Source: Caballeronia sp. dw_19 (lineage in GTDB: Bacteria > Pseudomonadota > Gammaproteobacteria > Burkholderiales > Burkholderiaceae). Taken from it: a DNA stretch of 64,000 nucleotides. The notes below the pieces were generated by a model. That model worked only from the letters and a program-made list of their open reading frames with translations, was not told the DNA's origin and ran no database searches. The first letter of the stretch is position 1, and the number at the start of each line of letters is the position of its first letter. Below, one piece after another: positions 37,696-46,325 of this stretch. Position numbers and translations under genes: made by a program. Location of the stretch: positions 367,174 through 431,173 of the forward strand of contig NZ_JAAVUQ010000003.1 in NCBI RefSeq assembly GCF_018449515.1, given 5' to 3'.

Positions 37696-38246
37696 TGCAG
37701 CGCACCCCAGCGCGGCGTGGCAGGTTCCGCCGCCGCCCACTTCCAGACCTGGCCGTCACGGCAGATTGACGCGACGTAGAAACCGCTGTCGGCCGGATGA
37801 TCCTTGGTGGCATCGGTATCGACGGAGAATACGATCTCCTTGCAATCGAGCGTCCCTGTGCTGATGGTCCGGCTGACCGTCACGCGGCCCTTCTCGTCCG
37901 GCTCGATGGGCACGCTATGCACCGCGAACCACGGTGCCACCGCGCCGACGGCGAGCGGACCGGCTGCGCCGGCAATCCTGTCTTGCGTATAGGTGTGCAT
38001 CACGCGCTCGCTGTACTGCACGCCGGCCTTGGCCGCAGCCACGGCGCCAAGGCCGATGCCGGTTGCCACCGCGGCGTTGCGGGTCACGCTGCCCGCGATG
38101 GCGGCGCCGGCTATACCGGCGCCTGCCACGGCGCTTTCACCATATAAGGAGCTACACCCTGAGAGGGTGGCGCATGCGAGTGCTCCAATCAGGAGCGTTG
38201 CCAGTGCGACGGCGCTGGGGGGCCGCCGGTGAATCGTTTTCTGCAT
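37692..38246 (-). CDS. Lipoprotein, paralogue A of a tandem pair
   Basis: 184 aa. Lipobox LSGC after a 30-residue signal, Gly/Ala-rich stretch GAGIAGAAIAGSVTRNAAVATG, then a C-terminal domain with a FSVDTDATKDHPADSGFYVASICRDG strand region and tail WKWAAAEPATPRWGALQ. Paralogous to the following gene across the full length. The shared internal motif (C-x-E-[IF]-x-FSV near residue 135) with later Cys suggests a small periplasmic domain fixed by disulfide. First gene of a two-gene operon; a moderate sigma-54-like promoter lies 82 bp upstream. Confidence 0.8.
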   Translation of the reverse strand: MQKTIHRRPPSAVALATLLIGALACATLSGCSSLYGESAVAGAGIAGAAIAGSVTRNAAVATGIGLGAVAAAKAGVQYSERVMHTYTQDRIAGAAGPLAVGAVAPWFAVHSVPIEPDEKGRVTVSRTISTGTLDCKEIVFSVDTDATKDHPADSGFYVASICRDGQVWKWAAAEPATPRWGALQ

Positions 38247-38327
38247 GATGCTGTACCTTCCTCGCCTTTCCTTATTCCTTCGATAACGACAACCGGCTTG
38301 CCTGTGCGAGCACTGAAAGGAACACTA

Positions 38328-38343
38328 AGCAATCGGAGCGCCC
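38328..38343 (-). promoter_or_regulatory. Sigma-54-like promoter candidate of the lipoprotein pair
   Basis: Minus strand GGGCGCT-CCGA-TTGCT with GG-N10-GC spacing. It matches consensus TGGCACG-N4-TTGCW at GG, the C and TTGCT. Moderate quality. An inverted repeat TTTGCAA-GAAA-TTGCAAA lies just upstream at 38384-38401. Confidence 0.35.
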
Positions 38344-38526
38344 GCGCATTTTGAAGGATGCAGCGAAATGAAGGGCAAAGAAATTTGCAAGAAATTGCAA
38401 ATGCGGGGAACGTAGTGCGCAAAATGAAAAAGTACCGTGACAAATTCACGGGTGGACGCGTCGATGAGCCGCATCAGGGCCCATCGACTTCATCTACGCA
38501 GCGAACACAAAAGGACGCAACGACGC

Positions 38527-39594
38527 TCAGCTTTCCGCGCCCGCCGACGTTGACGCGTCCCCGTCGCCTTCGTTCTCGTACGTGCCGAGGCGGTTGTACA
38601 GCGTCTTGAGGCTCACGCCGAGCGCCTTGGCGGCGCGGCGTTTGTCTCCTCCGCAATGCTTGAGCGTGCCGAGGATGATTTGTTTCTGCGCATCGGCGAG
38701 CGGCGTGCCGACCCACACGTTCATCGCATCGCCTTGCGTGACCGGTTTTTTAACCCGTGATGCCAGATGCGGATGCGCAATCTCCACGGTCTTCTCAGCA
38801 AGGATGAACGCGCGATACACGGTGTTCTTCAACTCGCGCACATTGCCCGGCCATGAGTACGTGCGCAGCATGTCGAGCGCGCGTTTGCTGAAGGCCTTGT
38901 TCGTCCCTTCTTGCGCGTTCATCTCAGAGAGGAAGTGCTGCGCGAGGAATTCGCGGTCGGTATCGCGTTCACGCAGAGGCGGCGCGCGCAACGGGAACAC
39001 GGCCAGCCGATACATCAGGTCCTCTCGCAAGCCGTTCTCCTTCACCGCCACGATCGGATCGCGATTGGTCGCCGCGATCACGCGGACATCGGAGTGAATC
39101 AGGTCATTGCCGCCCACGCGAAAGAACGTGCCCGTTTCCAGCGCGCGCAGCAGCTTGACTTGTCGAACCGGTGACATCTCGGTCACTTCATCGAGGAATA
39201 GCGTGCCGCCGTTGGCATGCTCGAAGTAGCCGAGGCGTCCCTGCACGGCACCTGTGAAGCTGCCTTTCTCGTGGCCGAAGAGTTCGGGTTCGATCAGGTT
39301 ATCGGGGATCGCGCCGCAATTCACGGCAACGAACGGGGCCTCGCGGCGGGCGCTCTGATCGTGGATCGTGCGTGCTATCAGCTCCTTGCCCGTCCCCGAT
39401 TCACCGATGATCAACGCGGTGGCATCGGTGGCGGCCACGCGTTCGATCTGCGAGTACAACTCCATCATCACGGGCGATGAACCGTACAAAAGTCCATACG
39501 ATTTCAACCCGGCAATTTCACCAGCATTGCGTTTTTTTTGCGATGGCGTGTCGCCGGAGGCGACAGCCGGCGAGTCCAGATCGATTGACGCCAT
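38527..39594 (-). CDS. Sigma-54 activator without receiver domain (AAA+ / Fis)
   Basis: 355 aa. A short N-terminus (about 40 residues, no receiver) leads to the AAA+ domain: Walker A GESGTGKE, sigma-54 contact loop GSFTGA (Ser in place of the usual Ala of GAFTGA), Walker [10 protein letters not shown], sensor ATNRDP and arginine fingers in [23 protein letters not shown] Fis-type HTH follows with recognition region [11 protein letters not shown]. Lacking a receiver, it may be constitutively active or controlled by a partner or by expression. It lies near rpoN and a second activator with almost the same recognition helix. Confidence 0.92.
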   Translation of the reverse strand: MASIDLDSPAVASGDTPSQKKRNAGEIAGLKSYGLLYGSSPVMMELYSQIERVAATDATALIIGESGTGKELIARTIHDQSARREAPFVAVNCGAIPDNLIEPELFGHEKGSFTGAVQGRLGYFEHANGGTLFLDEVTEMSPVRQVKLLRALETGTFFRVGGNDLIHSDVRVIAATNRDPIVAVKENGLREDLMYRLAVFPLRAPPLRERDTDREFLAQHFLSEMNAQEGTNKAFSKRALDMLRTYSWPGNVRELKNTVYRAFILAEKTVEIAHPHLASRVKKPVTQGDAMNVWVGTPLADAQKQIILGTLKHCGGDKRRAAKALGVSLKTLYNRLGTYENEGDGDASTSAGAES

Positions 39595-40128
39595 GAGTCT
39601 TTGTCCTGCAAATGTTATTCGGGCGACAGCTCGGCCGCTGGGGGAAGACGAGGCGGCGCCGCAGGGCGGAAGCGGTCACCGCCAGTCGGATGGCAGGCCC
39701 GTTGTGACTGCCGCTCGGGTAGGCGAAGCATCGTTCGACGGCACCGGTTCCGTCATTTCAGGGACCAGCGCTTGCATGCGGCTTATCTCATAAACCGTAT
39801 TTAACCATCCGTAACGACTTAGCGCCAATGTGCTTTGCATGCGCCGGGTCCTTTCGGTGCCCTTTGTCGTTGTCCTTCCTCACACCATTGAATACACGAA
39901 TCTCCACACGAATGGAGACCCCGGCCACGAGCCGGAAAGCTTCACCGATATCGCCAGGACATTACCTGTCCCGGGCGTAATTGTTACGCGTTTGACGTGG
40001 CCCGAGCCGCTGCGCTTGGCCCGCAATCAATGATCATCGCCATGACGGCATACGAGTTGGCCGAGATGGCACGAAACCTGCGACTCGCTTGGCATCTGCA
40101 ATGAAAGGCCGGTATCCGGCACCAAGCC
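39595..40128. other. Divergent region between activator and 110-aa gene
   Basis: 534 bp with no credible gene. It contains an inverted repeat GCGTAA-TTG-TTACGC at 39975-39989 (possible activator site) and the sigma-54 promoter at 40067-40081. Confidence 0.5.
40067..40081 (+). promoter_or_regulatory. Sigma-54 promoter
   Basis: TGGCACG-AAAC-CTGC. The -24 element is a perfect TGGCACG and the GG-N10-GC spacing is exact; the -12 element is CTGC rather than TTGC. The start codon of the 110-aa membrane protein lies 47 bp downstream. Confidence 0.65.
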
Positions 40129-40461
40129 ATGGAAGATTCCCTTCACTTCGACATTCCCGTGCGACCGCGTGCGCGTCCCGTCCGCCGGGCTCGCGCACAG
40201 CCGCGCGTGACCGAGCGTCCGGAACTACTGACGGCCGAACCGATCAACCTTTATCACTGGGCCGCCGTCGCGCTGGTGACCGCGTTGATGTGCGTGGTCA
40301 TGGCTTGCGCTGCCGGCACGCCGACGCTCGCGCGGGCGGCGAGCGTCACGAGCGCTGCGTTTGCCGCACTCGGAGGCGTGCTGGTGCTGGGCGCCATGCT
40401 ACGCGCGATGCGACTGCGGCGCTCGGAACATCAGGCGCCACTCAACACGTGGATATCGTGA
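40129..40461 (+). CDS. Small inner-membrane protein, two helices
   Basis: 110 aa. An Arg-rich cytoplasmic N-terminus (about 40 residues) precedes two hydrophobic segments, WAAVALVTALMCVVMACAA and SAAFAALGGVLVLGAMLRA, then a basic tail. No family recognised. The frame is preferred over the overlapping Arg-rich frame because of the membrane helices. A sigma-54 promoter lies just upstream and the ElaB-type gene 95 bp downstream, so it may be the first gene of a stress operon. The ribosome site is weak. Confidence 0.6.
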   Translation: MEDSLHFDIPVRPRARPVRRARAQPRVTERPELLTAEPINLYHWAAVALVTALMCVVMACAAGTPTLARAASVTSAAFAALGGVLVLGAMLRAMRLRRSEHQAPLNTWIS

Positions 40462-40556
40462 TGTGGGCGCAGAAGCCGCCACGTCCGGCGGGACATCTAT
40501 CAGACGTATCGGACACACCGATCGTCTCAAATGTTAATGGCAAGGGGTTTCATAAC

Positions 40557-40874
40557 ATGAGTCAAACCACGGTTCAGATGTCGCTGGGCAAGCAAAAGGT
40601 CATCGAAGACATCAAGGTATTGCTGAACGATTCCGAAGAACTTGTGCGGCTTAGCGCGTCGTTGCCCGCTGAAGGCGTGGACGCGTTGCGCACGCGCTTG
40701 CGGGACCACGTCGACGCAGCGCGCAACGCGCTTGAAACAGCACAATCCAATGCGCAGGAGCGGTATCGCGCCAGTCTGGACGGCACCGTGCAATACACGC
40801 GTGACAACCCGTGGCAGGCGTTGGGCATTGCGGCGGGGATCGGCTTTCTGGCGGGCATCCTGGTTTCGCGATAA
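40557..40874 (+). CDS. DUF883 / ElaB-YqjD family membrane-anchored ribosome-associated protein
   Basis: 105 aa. Helical, charged domain with the typical VIEDIKVLLNDSEELVRLSAS region and AARNALETAQ, then RDNPWQALGIAAGIGFLAGILVSR, the hallmark C-terminal anchor of the ElaB/YqjD family. E. coli members tether ribosomes to the membrane in stationary phase. Followed after 38 bp by another small membrane protein. The ATG is set by the family start. Confidence 0.92.
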   Translation: MSQTTVQMSLGKQKVIEDIKVLLNDSEELVRLSASLPAEGVDALRTRLRDHVDAARNALETAQSNAQERYRASLDGTVQYTRDNPWQALGIAAGIGFLAGILVSR

Positions 40875-40912
40875 CCGTAACCCCCACAACCGCGATAAAC
40901 GGAGGAATCACA

Positions 40913-41173
40913 ATGGCACGACCCAAACTCGGCCTGTTCGGTGCATTGTTCGCGATAGGCAGCGTCCTGGCCTGGCGATGGGCACAAGCACAGCGCGACG
41001 CTTCAAGACGCAATACGCGTGAACTGAACCGTTGGGAAGACGAGGGAGGCAAGGTCGTCACGCCGGCTAGCGCTTCGGCTGCACCGCCCGTGGCGCCGGT
41101 CAAGCCGTCGAACACTCCGGCCAACGGGGCGCTCGGTGGAACCCCGGAAGCGTGGCATTTTCCGCATAGCTGA
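40913..41173 (+). CDS. Small single-helix membrane protein
   Basis: 86 aa with GGAGG upstream. The N-terminal helix LGLFGALFAIGSVLAWRW is followed by a charged and Pro/Ala-rich tail. No family recognised. Directly behind the DUF883 gene, probably co-transcribed; such pairs are common in this clade. Confidence 0.75.
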   Translation: MARPKLGLFGALFAIGSVLAWRWAQAQRDASRRNTRELNRWEDEGGKVVTPASASAAPPVAPVKPSNTPANGALGGTPEAWHFPHS

Positions 41174-41266
41174 TAGAGAGACGAATAGAGACGCCTTTGC
41201 CGGGTCCATTGCGCAATCTCAATGCGCGACCGGAACACCAGGCTCATGCGGCAAGAGAGACTATTC

Positions 41267-41292
41267 GAAACGCACGCCCAGGCGTGCGTTTC
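41267..41292 (+). terminator. Terminator-like hairpin after the small-gene operon
   Basis: A 12-bp stem GAAACGCACGCC / GGCGTGCGTTTC with a 2-nt loop. The T tract is weak (ATCTTGATAAA). Confidence 0.6.
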
Positions 41293-41534
41293 ATCTTGAT
41301 AAAGCCTTATAATCGACTCATCCACAGTAATAAGTTCGCTATATGGCAATAATTGCGCGACGCAGTCAGGCGCCATTCGCGAAACCGGAAAGACTTTCAT
41401 CTTTCGGCGTACTTGAGTTTCTCTCGGTGCCCATTCGGCCTGGCGGCGTACTGCTTTCATAGCATTGTCCCAGAGACCTCCACGACGCTTTCTGCGCCGT
41501 GTGACCCTCAACACTTTGGATAAATTCAAGACGC

Positions 41535-42941
41535 ATGCCACACGTATTGATTGTCGATGACGATCCCAGTACCCGCGAGGCACTAGCCGCGATCATCGGC
41601 GAAGACGGACTGACAACAGCGACTGCGGGCGATTTGCGCGAAGCGCGGATTCAGCTTGTGCGCCAGACGCCGGACGTCGTATTCACCGACCTCAAGCTGC
41701 CCGATGGTTCGGGCGTCGATCTGTTCGAGGACCTTGATCCCCGATCCGGCGTGGAAATCATCGTCATTACCGGACACGCGACGGTGGAGTCGGCGGTCAG
41801 CGCGCTCAAGATGGGCGCAACCGACTACCTCGTCAAACCAATCAACATGCAGCGCGTCAAGGCGATCCTGAGCCGCCTGCCGCGTCCTGGCGACCTCAAG
41901 GCCGAGATTGGCACGTTGCGTGGCGAGCTGCGCCGCATGGGCCGTTTTGGGCTGATGCTCGGCAATTCGCCCGCGATGCAAACCGTCTATGACCAGGTCG
42001 GCCGGGTGGCGCCTACCGCGGCGTCGGTCTTGCTGATCGGTGAATCGGGTACCGGCAAGGAAGTCGCCGCGCAAACGCTTCACGAGTTGAGCCTGCGTCG
42101 CAAACATTCGTTTATTGCGGTGAATTGCGGGGCGATCTCGCCGAACCTGATCGAGTCGGAGATGTTCGGGCATGAGCGTGGTTCGTTCACCGGCGCGGAC
42201 CGTCAGCACAAGGGTTACTTCGAACGCGCGAACGGCGGCACGCTGTTCCTCGATGAAATCACCGAGATGCCGATCGAATTGCAGGTGAAACTCCTGCGCG
42301 TGCTCGAGACGGGCATGTTCATGCGGGTGGGTACAACGAAGGAACTCGAGACCGACGTACGCCTGATTGCCGCTACGAATCGTGATCCGGAGCAGGCTGT
42401 GCTTGAAGGCAAGTTGCGGCTCGATTTGTATCACCGGCTCAACGTCTTTCCGATCAACCTGCCGCCCTTGCGCGACCGCGGCACGGACGTGGAGTTGCTC
42501 GGCCAGGCGTTCCTCGACGAGCTCAATTCACGCTACAACACCAAGAAGACGTTTCCGGCCGCAGTCCGCGACATGCTCGCGTCGTATCCGTGGCCGGGTA
42601 ATGTGCGCGAGCTGAAGAACTACGTGCAGCGCGCGTACATCATGTCGGGCGCGGAGTCGGACAGTACCGCGGCCGTGCCGCTGCAGATTTCGCTGGCGAA
42701 GCCATCGGCGGGAACGGCCGTTACTATCCCATTTGGCACGTCGCTGGCCGAAGCGGATCGCCAGTTGATTCTCGCCACGCTTGAGCAATGCGGTGGTGTG
42801 AAGACGCGCGCAGCGGAGATTCTTGGCATCAGCCTGAAGACGCTCTACAACCGCCTGGTTGAATATGGCGATGACGCCGCGAACAAAGCGGCGATAAGCG
42901 AAGCCAGCGAAGTAGGGGACACCGACACCAGCCGCCGCTAG
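41535..42941 (+). CDS. Sigma-54-dependent response regulator (NtrC family)
   Basis: 468 aa. Receiver (residues about 3-118) with VDDDPS, phospho-acceptor in VVFTDLKLPDGSG and Lys in YLVKPIN. AAA+ domain: Walker [10 protein letters not shown], loop GSFTGA, Walker [10 protein letters not shown], sensor ATNRDP, arginine finger region LRLDLYHRLNVFPI. Fis-type [14 protein letters not shown] at the C-terminus. No histidine kinase gene lies next to it, so it is an orphan regulator here. The HTH core matches that of the receiver-less activator 2 kb away, suggesting common binding sites. An AT-containing leader of about 240 bp shows no gene. Confidence 0.94.
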   Translation: MPHVLIVDDDPSTREALAAIIGEDGLTTATAGDLREARIQLVRQTPDVVFTDLKLPDGSGVDLFEDLDPRSGVEIIVITGHATVESAVSALKMGATDYLVKPINMQRVKAILSRLPRPGDLKAEIGTLRGELRRMGRFGLMLGNSPAMQTVYDQVGRVAPTAASVLLIGESGTGKEVAAQTLHELSLRRKHSFIAVNCGAISPNLIESEMFGHERGSFTGADRQHKGYFERANGGTLFLDEITEMPIELQVKLLRVLETGMFMRVGTTKELETDVRLIAATNRDPEQAVLEGKLRLDLYHRLNVFPINLPPLRDRGTDVELLGQAFLDELNSRYNTKKTFPAAVRDMLASYPWPGNVRELKNYVQRAYIMSGAESDSTAAVPLQISLAKPSAGTAVTIPFGTSLAEADRQLILATLEQCGGVKTRAAEILGISLKTLYNRLVEYGDDAANKAAISEASEVGDTDTSRR

Positions 42942-43295
42942 GTTTCAGCGTTCATGGTTTCATCGTTCATCGCGGCGTGATACCTGGCCGCTGCCGGGTA
43001 TCACGCGCAGACTGAGTCAACGCCCGTCTCATTGGGACTTCGAAAGATGTCCGCTTTGGACGGGCGATTTTCGTTGGTGCGCGCGAAAGCAGCGCCGATA
43101 ATGTCAGAACGCTCATGGGTTGAATGCGAGAGGCGCTTGAACCCGGGGCATGGCCCTTGCTGCGACTGAATAGCTTGGCTCGCGGGCGGTCCGGTACCTT
43201 GGCCGCAGGCGTCCGAGCTCGAGAGTCCTTGGCCGGATCGGCCGCTGCGCGCGATCCGAACGAGTGTCATCATCAAAAGATCCAGGGAGCCCGCC
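42942..43295. other. Intergenic with hairpin
   Basis: 354 bp. A 10-bp stem GCGTGATACC / GGTATCACGC (42975-43006) follows the activator gene without a T tract and may serve as a Rho-assisted terminator. A weak sigma-54-like site lies at 43147-43160. No gene was seen. Confidence 0.5.
43147..43160 (+). promoter_or_regulatory. Sigma-54-like promoter candidate
   Basis: GGGCATG-GCCC-TTGCT (the 14-base GG-to-GC core is listed) with correct GG-N10-GC spacing. It lies 136 bp before the next start codon, which is long, so confidence is modest. Confidence 0.35.
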
Positions 43296-43574
43296 ATGAC
43301 CGATCTCGCCTCGTTTCAACGCCAATCCCGTAACGTATTGCATGTATGGCAAGTGTTGCGGGTTTCACGATCGCCGCATTTGACGCCGGTCCACGCCCAG
43401 ACTCCGCAGCCGCCTGACCCGCCCTTTAATCCGGATGTACCGCCGTCGCCTCAAGAACCGCCCGACACGATTCCCGATCCGACGCGGGAGCCGCCATCAC
43501 CACCGAGTCAGCCGATCGGCGATCCGCCACCGGGACCGAACGAAACGCCGCATGTTTCAGGCACGCGGCATTGA
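43296..43574 (+). CDS. Pro-rich small protein
   Basis: 92 aa with GGGAG before the ATG. The first 30 residues are mixed; from about residue 35 on it is extremely rich in Pro with Asp and Glu (PDPPFNPDVPPSPQEPPD), so probably disordered. No family recognised. Similar short Pro-rich genes are common in Burkholderia. Real-gene status rests on the ribosome site and the biased composition. Confidence 0.5.
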   Translation: MTDLASFQRQSRNVLHVWQVLRVSRSPHLTPVHAQTPQPPDPPFNPDVPPSPQEPPDTIPDPTREPPSPPSQPIGDPPPGPNETPHVSGTRH

Positions 43575-43742
43575 GACAGCCGGTGGCGGAAGCATTGAAC
43601 ATATTTCATCTTCGCTGTAGGCATTACAACGCATTAGGCAAGAATGACCGGGTGAGAGCATTGAGCCTGGTCGTTCTTGCTGGATTTTGCTGATAATCCG
43701 CCGCCGAACCCTTCTCCGACGGCCTTCTTCCTGGAGGCACCC

Positions 43743-44006
43743 ATGAGGCACCCCGCACTCCGTCGTTCAGCACGCCATTCATCGAAGCGTGAGCCGCGGC
43801 CCGATCCAGCCAAAATGATCCCACCAGAGGCCGCTGCTGTTCCGGCTGTTCCGGCCAGTTCCGGCGACCCGCATTCGTCGCATGACCCCGCCGCGCAGAA
43901 CCGACCGGCGCCGGGCGTACCACCGGACGGCGACCATAACCAAGGTGGTATCCGGAAAGAAGGGCTCGATTACCAACGGGATCTCGGGTCGGAGCAAGAC
44001 GCCTGA
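43743..44006 (+). CDS. Small disordered protein
   Basis: 87 aa. ATG 43743 with GGAGG six bases upstream. A basic N-terminus (MRHPALRRSARHSSKR) precedes a Pro/Ala/Asp-rich tail. No family recognised. It follows an imperfect hairpin (43638-43680, GCAAGAATGACC / GGTCGTTCTTGC) that could end the previous transcript. Confidence 0.45.
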   Translation: MRHPALRRSARHSSKREPRPDPAKMIPPEAAAVPAVPASSGDPHSSHDPAAQNRPAPGVPPDGDHNQGGIRKEGLDYQRDLGSEQDA

Positions 44007-44136
44007 ATCGGGTTTGAAGCAGCCGGATTGAGCATGCGCGCCACCATGAAAATCTTCTGCGCGGCGCGCAACGGCCGCGTGTTTTTGTTCGTTTGTCACA
44101 TTTATACACAATTTTTATTTTCCAGATTGTAAAAAA

Positions 44137-44151
44137 GGCACGTGTCTTGCA
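44137..44151 (+). promoter_or_regulatory. Sigma-54 promoter of otsA
   Basis: GGCACG-TGTC-TTGCA, preceded by A. It matches consensus TGGCACG-N4-TTGCA at all but the first base, with GG-N10-GC spacing. The upstream 50 bp are AT-rich, as usual for an activator/IHF region. The predicted transcript start is about 44 bp before the otsA ATG. Confidence 0.78.
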
Positions 44152-44205
44152 TTGCTATTCCGATCAATTCGAACGAGCAACGACAACTGATGAGGTGAAG
44201 CAGTA

Positions 44206-45648
44206 ATGAGCAGATTGATCGTGGTATCGAATCGTGTCGCGCCGATCCAGGAAGGCAAACCTGCTGCAGGCGGTTTGGCGATCGGCGTTCTGGACGCGCT
44301 GAAGGAGACAGGCGGTGTGTGGTTCGGCTGGAGCGGCGAGATTGTGGGCGAGGCCTCGGCGCCGGTCATCGAGAAGCGTGGCAACGTGACGTATGCGACC
44401 GTCGGGCTGACCCGGCGGGATTACGACCAGTACTACCGTGGCTTTTCCAACGCCACGTTGTGGCCGACATTTCACTACCGCAACGACCTGTCGCGCTTTG
44501 ACCGCGAGGAATATGCCGGTTACGCGCGGGTGAACGAGGCGCTGGCTAAACAGCTCAAGCCGCTGCTCGAACCCGACGACATCATCTGGGTGCACGACTA
44601 TCATTTGCTGCCGTTCGCGCAGGAATGCCGGGCGGCGGGCATCAAGAATCCCATCGGGTTTTTCCTGCATATCCCGTTTCCCGTGCCTGAAATCCTGCGG
44701 ACGGTGCCGCCGCACGAAGAGTTGATCAAGGCGATGTGCAGCTACGACGTCGTCGGTTTCCAGACCGAGGCGGACAAGCAGTCGTTTGTGGATTACATCG
44801 AGCGCGGGCAGTTGGGGCATCTCAGCGAAGACGGGATGCTGCAGGCGCATGGACGCATGTTGAAGGTCGGGGCGTATCCCATCGGCATTTATCCGGACGC
44901 CATTGCAAAGGTCGCCGAGCAATTTTCGAATCGCAAGCCGGTGAAGAGCCTGCGCGATAGCCTGCGTGGCCGCAAGTTGATCATGAGCGTGGACCGGCTC
45001 GATTATTCGAAAGGGCTTGCCGAGCGTTTCCAGGCATTCGAACGTTTGCTGCTGCACGCGCCGGGGTGGCATGGGCGGGTCTCGATGGTCCAGATTGCGC
45101 CGCCAACGCGTTCGGACGTGCAGACGTATCAGCGCATCCGCCAGAATCTGGAAGGGGAGGCCGGGCGTATCAATGGCCGTTTTGCACAACTTGACTGGAC
45201 GCCGATCCAGTATCTCAACCGCAAGTACGATCGCAGTTTGCTGATGGCGCTGTTCCGGTTGTCGCAGGTTGGGTACGTCACGCCGTTGCGCGACGGGATG
45301 AACCTCGTGGCAAAGGAATACGTGGCGTCGCAGGACCCGGCCGACCCGGGCGCGCTCGTGCTGTCGCAGTTTGCCGGCGCGGCGGATCAGTTGCCGGGCG
45401 CTCTGGTCGTCAATCCGTTCGACTTGTCGCAGATGTCCGAGGCGTTGGAGCGGGCGTTGTCGATGCCGCTTGCGGAGCGCCAGTCACGTCACGCCGACAT
45501 GATGGCGCCGTTGCGTGAGAACAATCTATCGGTGTGGCGCGATTCGTTCCTGACCGATCTGCGCAGCGTGGCGACGGCTGCGTCGGTCACGAAGAAAGCG
45601 GTGAGGCAGGTGACGGAGGCGAAACGCCCGGCGCGCGTGGCGAGCTGA
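44206..45648 (+). CDS. otsA: Trehalose-6-phosphate synthase
   Basis: 480 aa GT20 enzyme joining UDP-glucose and glucose-6-phosphate to trehalose-6-phosphate, a compatible-solute pathway for osmotic and desiccation stress. Intact motifs: WVHDYHLLPFAQECR, the R-x-D-Y-S-K-G nucleotide-sugar site in RLDYSKGLAERF, and the C-terminal PLRDGMNLVAKEYVA. The ATG has a GAGGTGAAG site. No otsB phosphatase gene is adjacent, so that step is encoded elsewhere. The sigma-54 promoter upstream implies RpoN control, unlike the RpoS control known in E. coli. Confidence 0.96.
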   Translation: MSRLIVVSNRVAPIQEGKPAAGGLAIGVLDALKETGGVWFGWSGEIVGEASAPVIEKRGNVTYATVGLTRRDYDQYYRGFSNATLWPTFHYRNDLSRFDREEYAGYARVNEALAKQLKPLLEPDDIIWVHDYHLLPFAQECRAAGIKNPIGFFLHIPFPVPEILRTVPPHEELIKAMCSYDVVGFQTEADKQSFVDYIERGQLGHLSEDGMLQAHGRMLKVGAYPIGIYPDAIAKVAEQFSNRKPVKSLRDSLRGRKLIMSVDRLDYSKGLAERFQAFERLLLHAPGWHGRVSMVQIAPPTRSDVQTYQRIRQNLEGEAGRINGRFAQLDWTPIQYLNRKYDRSLLMALFRLSQVGYVTPLRDGMNLVAKEYVASQDPADPGALVLSQFAGAADQLPGALVVNPFDLSQMSEALERALSMPLAERQSRHADMMAPLRENNLSVWRDSFLTDLRSVATAASVTKKAVRQVTEAKRPARVAS

Positions 45649-45701
45649 CTGCAGAGTCAATTACAGAGCCAAGTATCGAGTTAAAAGCCTCAGACGAATC
45701 C

Positions 45702-45735
45702 AGCCCCGCGCCGATAAATCGCTGCGGGGCTTTTT
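45702..45735 (+). terminator. Intrinsic terminator of otsA
   Basis: AGCCCCGC stem with GCGGGGCT, then TTTTTGTT. Confidence 0.92.
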
Positions 45736-45756
45736 GTTGGCGGGGTCGATGAGGGC

Positions 45757-45770
45757 GGAACGGGACTTGC
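45757..45770 (+). promoter_or_regulatory. Sigma-54-like promoter candidate
   Basis: CGGAACG-GGAC-TTGCG, GG-N10-GC spacing exact. It matches at GG, ACG and TTGC. The transcript start would fall about 20 bp before the start codon, just leaving room for the AGGAGG site. Confidence 0.5.
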
Positions 45771-45802
45771 GTCGCAGAAGACACGTTCATCAGGAGGCGA
45801 TC

Positions 45803-46150
45803 ATGAGTGGAAGCACATTGGATCAGGATGAAGAAGGTGGCGTGGAGGCAGGCAAGGGACATGGGACCGGCGCATTGGGCCCAAGCGATTCGTCCGATAG
45901 CGGCTCGGATGTGCAGGGCGAGAAGCGTTATCCGGGCGATATCGAGGAAGAACTCGACGCGCATGCGCTCGGCCAGTCCGCAGCCGAGCTGAACAGCGAC
46001 ACGGACCGGTATGGAACGGGCGAGATGGCGTCCGCCGATGGTGACAACAATCTTGAACCCGATTCGGACATCCTGCCGGACGGCGTGGAAGACGAGGCGC
46101 GCGCGATAGACGACGAAACCGCCGACCCGGCCAGCGACGAAGACCTTTAG
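45803..46150 (+). CDS. Small, strongly acidic protein
   Basis: 115 aa with AGGAGG upstream. Very rich in Asp, Glu, Ser and Gly (SSDSGSDVQGEKRYPGDI, ending DPASDEDL), so low pI and probably disordered and hydrophilic, a composition seen in desiccation-protection proteins. No family recognised. It lies between otsA and the BrkB-type gene, with its own promoter-like site and a downstream hairpin. Confidence 0.65.
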   Translation: MSGSTLDQDEEGGVEAGKGHGTGALGPSDSSDSGSDVQGEKRYPGDIEEELDAHALGQSAAELNSDTDRYGTGEMASADGDNNLEPDSDILPDGVEDEARAIDDETADPASDEDL

Positions 46151-46162
46151 GAAGCAAGCGCT

Positions 46163-46198
46163 GCAAAACAGCGTGCCCGTCAGGGCGCGCTGTTTTGC
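46163..46198 (+). terminator. Terminator-like hairpin
   Basis: A 16-bp stem GCAAAACAGCGTGCCC / GGGCGCGCTGTTTTGC with one G-T wobble and loop GTCA. It is followed by an A-rich (not T-rich) tract, so termination would be weak on the plus strand. Confidence 0.55.
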
Positions 46199-46325
46199 GC
46201 TTAAAAATAATAATAAGAAATACTAAGCAAAAAAACAAAATCAGCGACACCAATTCATCGGCAGCAGCCAAACCTCAAATCCGCGCTACCATCGCAAAAA
46301 GCAAAACTTGCGGGAGCGCCCAGCC

